From Symsagittifera roscoffensis (lineage: Eukaryota; Xenacoelomorpha; Acoela; Convolutidae), in NCBI RefSeq assembly GCF_963678635.1, contig NC_087063.1:60985850-61049849 (forward strand): a stretch of DNA of 64,000 nt. Reading direction: 5' to 3'. Positions 1-8,685 of the stretch are shown here, one piece after another. The notes under the pieces are model-generated. The model made no database searches and was not told where the DNA came from. It saw nothing but the letters and a program-made list of their open reading frames with translations. The stretch's first letter is position 1. Each line of letters starts with the position of its first letter. Position numbers and translations under genes: made by a program.

Positions 1-22
1 CAAACTTTCAAATTTTTCTCAA

Positions 23-3000
23 ATGCCAAATGCAGCAGAATCATTACAAATGACAATGAATCCATACCTTATGGGTGGATCATCAATAACATCAAACAAA
101 CCTTTAATGGTTTTCACAGGAACAGACCCTGAATACTCTGTAGAAGATTATTTAAATGCAGTAACAGCAAACCTGATTTTAAATATTGGACCTGAACCAA
201 TTAATACACCACTACATCAAAACTGGATACATCGACGCACAGCGTTAATACAAACAACCTTAGATGGCGCAGCCCAAAAATGGTTTTCAGTACTACCTCT
301 AGAAATAAAATCAAACTGGAAAAGGTTTACACAGGAATTTTCAAAAATGTTTGACTCCGAAAGAAACAAACAACAACAAAGAGTTTTATGTAATGAAATT
401 CGCAGATTACCAAACGAAACCATCAAGCAAATAGCAGTACGAATCGAAACACTAGTTCGAAAAGCATATTCATTAAATACACACGACTATAAAAACACAA
501 AGATGACAGAAATCTTAATGATGACCTTAACACCACAATTAAGGAAAATAGCAATAAAAAAGAGAGCATCCCATCCTTCTTCAATTCGAGAACCCGATTT
601 AGATTTTCGAAAACTAGTAGACAAATTAGAACAAGCAGAAATCACGATGAAACTAGAAGAAACGGAAAATCTAAAATTACAATACGTTAACAGAATTGAA
701 ACGACTCCCACTAATATTAATAATATACAGGAATCAGAGACAGACCTCGTTGAAAAAATCACTGAAATACTCAATATTTACGAAAAGAACCCAAAATTTA
801 AAGGCAAACCATCTTTCAAAAAATGGTGTAATTATTGCCGACGATACGGACATAGTATTTCCGAATGTAGACAAAAACAGCAAGACAATCAAAATAAACC
901 TCAAAAATATAAAGAACCAAATAAATCATTCTATCAATACATGAAAAAAGATCAAAATCTACCGAACAAAACAGTCTACAGCAACAACAGTTCAGGAAAA
1001 CCACTCCCGAACAATACAAATTATACAAGAAATCAATCACCATATAACTCAAGTTATAGAGGAAGATCACCAGAACGAAGAAACACGAATAATTCATCAC
1101 AAAATCACTACAATAGACCAAATAGTCGAAATAACTACTCCAGATCAAATTCAAATACACAACGATTTGTTTCTAGATCTAATTCCCAATCAAGAAATAA
1201 CTACTATCCAAACAACCAATCACGAAATTCATCATACAATAGGAATAGAAACTACTCCTATAATCGAAATAGAAGTTATTCAAACAACCGAAACCAGAAT
1301 TACCCGAACAATCAATCAAGGAATAACTCATATAATAGATCGAACTATAACAGACCAAACAATAATTACCAAAACAGATCGCGAAATAATTCACAAAATC
1401 GACACTCAAGTTATAATAATCGTTATAGAAATTATTCCCAATCACCACACCGGAATAATAATAACTATAATAATTCTAATAATCGCCACAGAAGTAGTAC
1501 ACCTAAACATCAAAGACAAATCAATCAAGTACAGTCTAATCCAGAAACAACATCAGACCCTCCAGGTATTGATGACACAGTAACTGATACGTTACAACTC
1601 AATCAAATAAACTGTACATCATCAGATTCAGAAAGTGATACTGAAAACACTCTTTCTATCAATATGATAAAAGTCGAAAATGACTATGAATCTGTCATAT
1701 ATGAACAACCCTTTTCATCACACATATATGAAAATCAATCAGAATTTCTTCAAAATTATTACACTACACCCATAAATTCCACACCAACGACGCAAGAAAC
1801 AAATGAGATTAACACTACAAATCAAACCAATAAAAATATCAAAACAAAATGCTTGAATACAAACCACATTTATCAAAATATACAAAAAGAACAACCCAAA
1901 GAAAAAATTTGGACAATACCATTTCTCTTAGAAAGCCCAAGAAATAAAGAATTTCAACCACCAGACCTTGAAATAGATTTTTTAATTGATTCAGGAGCAG
2001 AATCAAACATAATAAACATCCCCACATGGAATGAAATAAAAACTTTACACCCAAAGCTAACACCTCTTGAAACCTCAAGTAAGTTAGCAACAGCACAAGG
2101 ATCAACATTGATAAACTACGGAAAAATCCAATTATTTCTCCTCCCCACCAGAACAATGGAACAAAGCAAAATTTTAAATAAGCCATTTAAACAAATATTC
2201 CATATCATTGACATTAAATATAATATCATTGGAATACCATTTATTTCGAAGTATATACCAACAATTAACATACTTAATAGTAAAATATTAATCAAAGATA
2301 AATATACAAAAACAAAAGAAACATCCTTAACATTTTTTCAAAGATTAAATAAACAACCACCATTCTTTTCAAAATTCTACCCGATATTTAACCAACAAAG
2401 AAAACACCTAAAACCACTATCAGGAAATATCTATAATTTTTCAATCAAACAAGTTCACCAATATGATAAAGAACAAAACAAACAAAAATTTTATATGTCA
2501 GAATTTGAATTCAAACCTATTCACAAATTTTTCAAAATCACAATCTCATCCATAAAATATTTGAAAAATTCGAATTCAGATATCATTTCCTTACATGTCT
2601 ATAACAACACACCTTACCAAGTAACATTACCTTTAGGACTTTTAGGATATTGTGAAACCAACGCTACAATATCACCAATACACGAAAAAGCCTATCGCGT
2701 AAATAATATACTCCAATTACTAGATATTTGCCAATCTACAATTCTTAATGAAGAATTATCTATAAATAATATAATAAGTAACGAAAACAGAAATACGGAT
2801 TATTTCACAAAAACTCCATATTTCAAACCTACATTCAACATAAGTAACTACACAGAGGACCAACAAAAATTTTTAACAATGTTTAATTTCCAACATTCAC
2901 AAATAACACAAGACGAATTCGAAGAATTAGCCAAACAGCTAATTAAATATTCATCAGTCTATGCAACATCAAAATTCGATGTTGGAAAAATCAGTTCATC

Positions 3001-5212
3001 ACTACATCTCCCGTTAAAACCAGACGCAGTTTTCAAAAAACAGAGAGCAAGTAAAGTACCAATTCACTTACATGATAAAGTGAACAGATTACTCGACATT
3101 TTAGAACAATACAATATTATATCACCAGTAAACAAAGAAGAACAACCAAAAGGCAACACATTTATCAACCCTGTTATCATTCTAGCTAAAGGAGAATCAT
3201 TAAAAATCGTTCTCGATGCTAGATACCTCAATTCACTTATAGATGAATCAAAATGTAATTGGCCCATTGAACCAATACAAGTTATTTTAACAAAAATAAA
3301 CGGCAAATACTTTACAACCGCCGATATGAATAGTGCATACAATCAAATGCCACTAGATGAACAATCACGACGTTTAACACAATTTGTTATCGGAAACCAA
3401 CAATATGAATTCAACCGCTTATTCTATGGAATATCCATAGGACCAGCAGCATTTTCAGCTTTTATGAGCAAAATTTTTAGACCACTAATACTCAAGAAAA
3501 ACGCAATCACCTATTTAGACGATGTTTTTATGCAATCACAAACAAAAGACGAGATGTTCAATGTTTTAGAAAAATATCACCAAATACTTCAGAACGAAAA
3601 TCTGAAGGCCGCCCCCGATAAATCACACTTCTTTTTGACAAGAGTTAAATTCTTAGGACATAATATAGAAAGAAAAACAATCACTCCATTGAAATCACGC
3701 ATTGACGCTATTCAAAAACTTCAACCACCAACAAATAAAAAGAAAATCCAAGAATTTCTTGGAATGTTAAACTTTTTAAGTAAATATGTTTATAAAATGC
3801 AATTATATCTACGACCATTTTATAACATCCTTAGACAACAAAATAATTTTGAATGGAACACAGAACATCAAACACGATTTGAAGAAATAAAGAAACTTTT
3901 AACTGAACAAATTTCAAACACAATTCCAGATTCAAATCAACCATTTTATGCAATGTGCGATGCTTCGAACTTTGGCATCGGTGCAGCACTATTACAATCA
4001 CATAATGGTACAAATAAAATGAACCTCATATCAGCAAATTCTCGATTATTCACTCAAGCAGAGCTACGACTCTCAACTCTAATGAGAGAATGTACAGCCA
4101 TAATATATACACTGACAGAATATGAATTTCTGATACTTGGATCAAAACATCCAACAGTTCTATTCACAGACCATAAACCAATCATCTTTCTCTTTACACA
4201 AAAATCTAACCCAAACCACCGAGTTTACAGATTTCAACTAATTCTAATGAAATTTCCAAACTTACATATAGTTTGGACTGCAGGAAAAAATCTTGCATTA
4301 CCAGACACCTTAAGTCGAAATACACCACCTGAATTACTTACACGAAAAACAACAGTTGAAATACCCAAAAACATAAAATTCTACCTTGCAGAAAACGAAA
4401 CATCACCCCGATTGGAATGCAAATATGCAGTAAAAACTGACGTTGAACAATCACAAATAAATAATTTACAACATTTCCCACTTTATTTAGATTGTCAAAA
4501 TAATCATTATGAAGTTGATTTACTTGGAACATCAACTTTCAAACCAATCCCATATTCTCAATGGATAAAAAATAACACACAACAAAAACGAACAAAACAA
4601 CACCCGCCTAAAAAAGACCATTTTCCACTAATTGAAAAAGAAGATTTAACTGATAAAATAAATTTATCAGGACCACAAACAAATGATTCAAAATACACAA
4701 TAAATCAAGTTTTTGACCTTCACGACCCACTTGATACAATACCCTTATCTAAATTCGAAATTGAAAACATTTTTCTCCCTCCAACAGAAACGATTACAAT
4801 TTCAACACTGAAACAATATCAAAATTTTGACCCGATAATTAGACAACTAAAATCATGGCACAAATATAAAACTAAACCTGTCAAGGCAGATTCAACCATT
4901 CTAGGAAACAAAACACTCCTCCGATACTTTCGCAAATTTAACAACACAACAATTAACGAAAAAACAGACCTTTTAGAGTATAACCTGAATGAATCTACAG
5001 TTCCCTGTCTCCCTTTAAGTATGATTCTTATAGCTTTTAATATTTCACATACGCAAAATATTAAAGGACACTCTGGATCAGAAAAAACATATTCAAATTT
5101 TTTACAAAATTTTTACTTCCCAAATGCACCAATTTGGATAAAAGTACTATGCAATGACTGTATAGTATGTCAACTAAATAAACCTTACCCAAATCAAAAA
5201 CAAATAGCATAA
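23..5212 (+). CDS. Gag-Pol polyprotein (gag, protease, RT, RNase H, integrase zinc-binding part)
   Basis: This 1729-codon ORF fuses gag and pol in one frame, whereas errantiviruses usually use a -1 frameshift. Residues 1-270 are a retrotransposon-gag-like domain. A CCHC knuckle (CNYC, H, C; about 271-284) is followed by a long Asn/Arg/Ser/Tyr-rich low-complexity tail to about 510. The retropepsin motif is LIDSGAES near 654. The reverse transcriptase spans about 990-1250 with its catalytic YLDD near 1164. RNase H follows with MCDASNFG near 1308, TDHK, and the LPDTLSR end near 1432. The last 60 residues contain the HHCC zinc finger of the integrase (HxxxxH and CNDCIVC). Translation stops at TAA 5210-5212, between the zinc finger and the catalytic core. 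It makes the capsid and the enzymes for reverse transcription and integration. Confidence 0.95.
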   Translation: MPNAAESLQMTMNPYLMGGSSITSNKPLMVFTGTDPEYSVEDYLNAVTANLILNIGPEPINTPLHQNWIHRRTALIQTTLDGAAQKWFSVLPLEIKSNWKRFTQEFSKMFDSERNKQQQRVLCNEIRRLPNETIKQIAVRIETLVRKAYSLNTHDYKNTKMTEILMMTLTPQLRKIAIKKRASHPSSIREPDLDFRKLVDKLEQAEITMKLEETENLKLQYVNRIETTPTNINNIQESETDLVEKITEILNIYEKNPKFKGKPSFKKWCNYCRRYGHSISECRQKQQDNQNKPQKYKEPNKSFYQYMKKDQNLPNKTVYSNNSSGKPLPNNTNYTRNQSPYNSSYRGRSPERRNTNNSSQNHYNRPNSRNNYSRSNSNTQRFVSRSNSQSRNNYYPNNQSRNSSYNRNRNYSYNRNRSYSNNRNQNYPNNQSRNNSYNRSNYNRPNNNYQNRSRNNSQNRHSSYNNRYRNYSQSPHRNNNNYNNSNNRHRSSTPKHQRQINQVQSNPETTSDPPGIDDTVTDTLQLNQINCTSSDSESDTENTLSINMIKVENDYESVIYEQPFSSHIYENQSEFLQNYYTTPINSTPTTQETNEINTTNQTNKNIKTKCLNTNHIYQNIQKEQPKEKIWTIPFLLESPRNKEFQPPDLEIDFLIDSGAESNIINIPTWNEIKTLHPKLTPLETSSKLATAQGSTLINYGKIQLFLLPTRTMEQSKILNKPFKQIFHIIDIKYNIIGIPFISKYIPTINILNSKILIKDKYTKTKETSLTFFQRLNKQPPFFSKFYPIFNQQRKHLKPLSGNIYNFSIKQVHQYDKEQNKQKFYMSEFEFKPIHKFFKITISSIKYLKNSNSDIISLHVYNNTPYQVTLPLGLLGYCETNATISPIHEKAYRVNNILQLLDICQSTILNEELSINNIISNENRNTDYFTKTPYFKPTFNISNYTEDQQKFLTMFNFQHSQITQDEFEELAKQLIKYSSVYATSKFDVGKISSSLHLPLKPDAVFKKQRASKVPIHLHDKVNRLLDILEQYNIISPVNKEEQPKGNTFINPVIILAKGESLKIVLDARYLNSLIDESKCNWPIEPIQVILTKINGKYFTTADMNSAYNQMPLDEQSRRLTQFVIGNQQYEFNRLFYGISIGPAAFSAFMSKIFRPLILKKNAITYLDDVFMQSQTKDEMFNVLEKYHQILQNENLKAAPDKSHFFLTRVKFLGHNIERKTITPLKSRIDAIQKLQPPTNKKKIQEFLGMLNFLSKYVYKMQLYLRPFYNILRQQNNFEWNTEHQTRFEEIKKLLTEQISNTIPDSNQPFYAMCDASNFGIGAALLQSHNGTNKMNLISANSRLFTQAELRLSTLMRECTAIIYTLTEYEFLILGSKHPTVLFTDHKPIIFLFTQKSNPNHRVYRFQLILMKFPNLHIVWTAGKNLALPDTLSRNTPPELLTRKTTVEIPKNIKFYLAENETSPRLECKYAVKTDVEQSQINNLQHFPLYLDCQNNHYEVDLLGTSTFKPIPYSQWIKNNTQQKRTKQHPPKKDHFPLIEKEDLTDKINLSGPQTNDSKYTINQVFDLHDPLDTIPLSKFEIENIFLPPTETITISTLKQYQNFDPIIRQLKSWHKYKTKPVKADSTILGNKTLLRYFRKFNNTTINEKTDLLEYNLNESTVPCLPLSMILIAFNISHTQNIKGHSGSEKTYSNFLQNFYFPNAPIWIKVLCNDCIVCQLNKPYPNQKQIA
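5210..5212 (+). other. In-frame stop codon interrupting the integrase
   Basis: The TAA lies in the same frame as the catalytic core that follows, so a single codon separates the two integrase halves. The downstream half has no in-frame ATG near its start (the first start-like codon is TTG at 5237). This is either a point nonsense mutation, for example from CAA, or a readthrough site. No obvious pseudoknot or CAR-YYA-type readthrough context is visible after it, so I favour mutation. Confidence 0.8.
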
Positions 5213-6526
5213 AAACAAGATTTTAAAGGACAAAGCTTGTACTTTAACCATCGTATCTCATTTGATACCAAAGGACCAATTTCACCCTCATCCGAAGGAA
5301 ACTCCTACATTATGGTAATTGTTGACGCATTTACACATTATGTAGCACTTAACCCAGTACCACATTGTAACGCTTATTACGCTTACACAACACTCTATGA
5401 ACACTGGATAGCAAAATTCGGACTACCAGAAATTTTAGTTACAGACAACGGTACAGAATTCATAAATAATGAAATTATCACACTATGTCATTTATATAAC
5501 ATTAAACACAAACCACGTACATCTCATGCACCTTGGACAAACGGCTTAGTCGAAGGTATGAACCGTTCATTACAAGAATATCTTAGATGTATCATCAACG
5601 GAAATGATACAAAATATACCGAATGGTCAGCAGATGTAAAATTATTTCCCTTAGCGTATAATTCACAAATTACGACAACTTTAGGAATGTCACCATACGA
5701 AATGGTTTTTAACCAAAAGCCACGCAAACCAATAATGTTTACAGCAAATTCTCATAAAAACGCACAAGGTTATTGTCAACCAAATAAAGACTCAATTTGT
5801 TATAACCTACCTTTACATACACACGATGAAGATCATTTTCATCACCCACAAATTCTTAAACTAGCCTCCGGTACACACACCGAATGGATTCTAAATAGAG
5901 ATAAAAAACACAATGAAATTTATCAAAAAATAACAAAAAAGTTATTACAAAGACAAAACATTAATGAACAAATCAATTCACGTTTTACACCAGCCTCCGA
6001 ATTAAAAATTGGAACATTTGTTTTAATACCCAATTTTAATACTCAAAAAGGAATTTCTAAAAAATTACAACCCCTTCGAAAAGGACCATACCAAATAATT
6101 GCAAAACCCACTGATGTCACATATAAAATTACCGACTCAAACAAAAAAGAAATCGTTCAACATCGAAACAACCTATTACCTTATTACCCAAAAGAATACG
6201 CACTCCGCGAATTAACTCAATTATATTCTTTCACAGGATTAAAAATCATTCAAAATGAACCACATCTGAAAAACACAGAACAAAATGATAACCCCACCGA
6301 AAATCAAAACACAAAACCAACCGCCACCAAAAACAATACACAAAACCATAAAGAATCCCCAAAACAAAGAAAAAATAGAAAAATGACCGAACAAATAATA
6401 CCCCAAGAACAAATCGACAAATCAGAAAATCGAAAAACAACAAGACTCCGAAATCAACCACGTAAAAACTATAAAATATTCATCCCCCAATCTAAAATTT
6501 TAAAGAAAGTGGAATTTCAAAAGTAA
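5213..6526 (+). CDS. Integrase catalytic core and C-terminal domain (continuation of pol after an in-frame stop)
   Basis: The 437 codons continue the gag-pol frame. The rve core has its first Asp in FDTKGP, the second in VTDNGTEF and Glu in NGLVEGMNR. Exactly 35 residues separate the last two, so this is a DD35E integrase. A GPY/F-type module follows (RKGPYQIIAKP) with the usual HRNNLLPYY ending. A hydrophilic, Lys/Asn/Gln-rich tail of about 100 residues may reach the nucleus or target chromatin (inference). It would act with the zinc-binding domain at the end of the preceding ORF to insert the DNA copy. All catalytic residues are present, so the stop upstream is the only visible defect. The start given here is simply the first codon after that stop. 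Confidence 0.9.
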   Translation, partial: KQDFKGQSLYFNHRISFDTKGPISPSSEGNSYIMVIVDAFTHYVALNPVPHCNAYYAYTTLYEHWIAKFGLPEILVTDNGTEFINNEIITLCHLYNIKHKPRTSHAPWTNGLVEGMNRSLQEYLRCIINGNDTKYTEWSADVKLFPLAYNSQITTTLGMSPYEMVFNQKPRKPIMFTANSHKNAQGYCQPNKDSICYNLPLHTHDEDHFHHPQILKLASGTHTEWILNRDKKHNEIYQKITKKLLQRQNINEQINSRFTPASELKIGTFVLIPNFNTQKGISKKLQPLRKGPYQIIAKPTDVTYKITDSNKKEIVQHRNNLLPYYPKEYALRELTQLYSFTGLKIIQNEPHLKNTEQNDNPTENQNTKPTATKNNTQNHKESPKQRKNRKMTEQIIPQEQIDKSENRKTTRLRNQPRKNYKIFIPQSKILKKVEFQK

Positions 6527-7127
6527 TTTTAACATTATACTTCACAATCTTGAAACCTCCGAAACATTTTTCATTTACATTTTTCAAAATAACATGCTGA
6601 CAAGTACGCAATCATTCTAGTTCAAAATAGACCAATAGGATTCATCCAATCCGTCACTTTCTCTAACTCAAACTAAGACCAATTAGACGAATCATATAGA
6701 ACTCCAGGCACATCTATAACTATAACTTTACGACCTCCAGGTCAAAAATAAGCAAACCACTCCAACTTGACAACTAAAATAAATATCACCATAATACCGT
6801 ACCCCTCCCTTATCTAATAACCCAAAGATCAACAATATTTCCCCAACTCAGACCACGAATACCCCCAAAACAAATTTGTTAACTTAGCCTAAAGTAACAT
6901 AATGAACATTTTATTTAGCCTAAAGTATAAAATTCTCAAAAATACCCCAGATCATTTGACAAATGAAAATAAAGACAAAGAAGACCTCCCGATCACCATA
7001 AAAATTGCCCCCAACAATTTTTTTTACAAAACTCAACCCACTTGTCAAAAAACTAATAAATAATCCGACCACACTAGAAAATCGCCTCAAACAGCAAAAA
7101 ATATTCGACCAAGAGATCATTTCTTAA
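6527..7127 (+). other. Non-coding spacer of element 1
   Basis: About 600 bp between the integrase stop and the next ORFs has no convincing reading frame. It keeps the A/C-rich composition of the element. A 13-bp direct repeat TTAGCCTAAAGTA occurs at 6884-6896 and 6915-6927. A pyrimidine-rich stretch near 6800 could serve as a splice acceptor for a subgenomic RNA, but nothing decides this. Confidence 0.5.
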
Positions 7128-7358
7128 ATGCTCTTCTCTCAATCAGTTACTCAAATACTCATAAATCTTAAACATTTTTTTACAATACTTGAAACCTTTA
7201 TAATATTTCTTTTTGATATACTTGAATCTTTTCTAATAATCCTAATCATTTTTTGTAACATTTTTTTAATTTTCTACACTATACTCGAACTATTCCTCCA
7301 ACTTTCCAAAACCCTTGATTATATCCACAGGTACGATTTATACAACTTGTCTAAATGA
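7128..7358 (+). CDS. Small hydrophobic ORF, possible membrane peptide (76 aa)
   Basis: The predicted peptide is almost wholly Leu/Ile/Phe from residue 15 to 60, enough for one or two membrane spans, with a hydrophilic end. The DNA here is T-rich while the rest of the element is A/C-rich, which is what a membrane-protein insert would do but is also what makes chance hydrophobic ORFs. The stop TGA (7356-7358) overlaps the ATG of the next ORF as ATGA. I do not recognise the protein and it may not be expressed. Confidence 0.35.
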   Translation: MLFSQSVTQILINLKHFFTILETFIIFLFDILESFLIILIIFCNIFLIFYTILELFLQLSKTLDYIHRYDLYNLSK

Positions 7359-7543
7359 TACGAACAATTTTCAGTAGAACTGATATTTTCTTATTGTTTG
7401 TAATTTTCATAACATTTTTATCATCCCTCATTTTGACCATATGTAAATGTATAAAGAAAGCAATCTTCACATTTGCCCTAGCAACAATCCTCCTAATTCT
7501 TTTTTTAGAAGAATATTATAATAAACATAAACCTTCCCACTAA
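7355..7543 (+). CDS. Small hydrophobic ORF with one membrane span (62 aa)
   Basis: It starts inside the stop of the preceding ORF (ATGA overlap). Residues 10-30 and 36-52 are hydrophobic and are separated by a Cys-Lys-Cys-Lys-Lys basic loop, giving a hairpin or one strong span with a charged tail. The size and layout recall viral small membrane proteins, but there is no family match I can name. Support comes from the start/stop coupling and the position inside the accessory gene block. Confidence 0.35.
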   Translation: MIRTIFSRTDIFLLFVIFITFLSSLILTICKCIKKAIFTFALATILLILFLEEYYNKHKPSH

Positions 7544-7548
7544 AGTAA

Positions 7549-8685
7549 CAATTCAAAAATCCATCAAAAATTGCTACCCAACAGTCACAGAATCAGTCTT
7601 CACCGACATCATCCCAAGATAACCCAACACCACCTTCAACTACTCAAAATCCTCAAACATCTACACGAATTTCTTTTCAAGACAATCCATACACTTTTGA
7701 AGAACGACATGCTCGTTTATCAGAACCACTAGAACCAGTTCAACGACAAGCACCTCTAAGCGAACCAACATATAACCTATACCCAACACTACCACAAGAA
7801 CTAAGTAGAATAAGAAATCCTAGTCAAAACCAAAAAAAAGTCGAAATAAATAGACAAATTATACATCCTCGACGAAACAGAAATTTTCAAACTCCACGAG
7901 TTCATTTTGATATACCTCAATCCCCATCACAAAACACTCCAGAAAACCCCATTGGTATATTACCAGAAACCCCTACGCTTCTTTCACAACGTAGCACCTC
8001 AAGCCTACCATCAGATTACTTAGGTTCAACACCAACATCTGAACAAATACGTGAAAATCCCTTTAACCCCCCAAACCAGGCATCACGACTACCATATTGG
8101 ACAACACATTCATTTACACAAGGTGAATTAAATTTAGTCAATAATCCAATAGATATTTCTACGGATACAACAACATCCTCATCACTACCAGAAACATTAT
8201 CACTACCATCAACACCATCAATAAGCCAGATTTCACCACCACCTTTTAACTTAAATTTTCCAAATAATCTCGACGCCAGATATCGAGAACAATCATCAAT
8301 AAATATTCCTTTAAGACTAGATTGGAATACATTTACAGCACCTCCACCATTATTTGGACAACATCAAGAAAGTAACCGCCTTCATAACTGGGCACTTAAT
8401 AGATTACAATATCGCCAAGATATTCACAACGATATCCGTGATCACAATATTCAAATACTCCAACAAAACAGTTTACAATTAAAGTTTGAAATCACAGTTA
8501 AGTTAAATAATATTACCCAACATCCCTACCCATTAAATCCACCTAACATAACAGCTCAATCACTACCACCACCGTTTATAACTACTGAAGTAATATACAA
8601 ATACGACAGATATACCAAAAACACAATTGGCTACATTACATTTTATAATCCATACTCAGGATTATCATACACATGTATATTCTAA
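7549..8685 (+). CDS. ATG-less accessory ORF, Pro/Ser/Gln-rich (about 379 codons)
   Basis: The frame is open from just after a TAA at 7546-7548 to TAA 8683-8685 with no in-frame ATG that I can find. In such AT-rich DNA an open run of this length is very unlikely by chance. The N-terminal two thirds is rich in Pro, Ser, Thr, Gln and Asn. The last 90 residues look more ordered (pattern LKFEITVKLNN, then several Tyr and Pro). The final 13 nt overlap the start of the envelope ORF. It may be translated from a spliced RNA that supplies an upstream start codon, or by frameshifting or non-AUG initiation. I do not recognise the protein. Confidence 0.7.
   Translation, partial: QFKNPSKIATQQSQNQSSPTSSQDNPTPPSTTQNPQTSTRISFQDNPYTFEERHARLSEPLEPVQRQAPLSEPTYNLYPTLPQELSRIRNPSQNQKKVEINRQIIHPRRNRNFQTPRVHFDIPQSPSQNTPENPIGILPETPTLLSQRSTSSLPSDYLGSTPTSEQIRENPFNPPNQASRLPYWTTHSFTQGELNLVNNPIDISTDTTTSSSLPETLSLPSTPSISQISPPPFNLNFPNNLDARYREQSSINIPLRLDWNTFTAPPPLFGQHQESNRLHNWALNRLQYRQDIHNDIRDHNIQILQQNSLQLKFEITVKLNNITQHPYPLNPPNITAQSLPPPFITTEVIYKYDRYTKNTIGYITFYNPYSGLSYTCIF

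Noticed and set aside
1179-1448. Minus- and alternate-frame ORFs over the gag Asn/Arg/Ser-rich region
   Set aside because: Low-complexity codons give open frames on both strands; the gag frame explains the region.
5210-5212. TAA as a sense codon under an alternative nuclear code
   Set aside because: Other ORFs in the window end cleanly at TAA and there is no general use of in-frame TAA.
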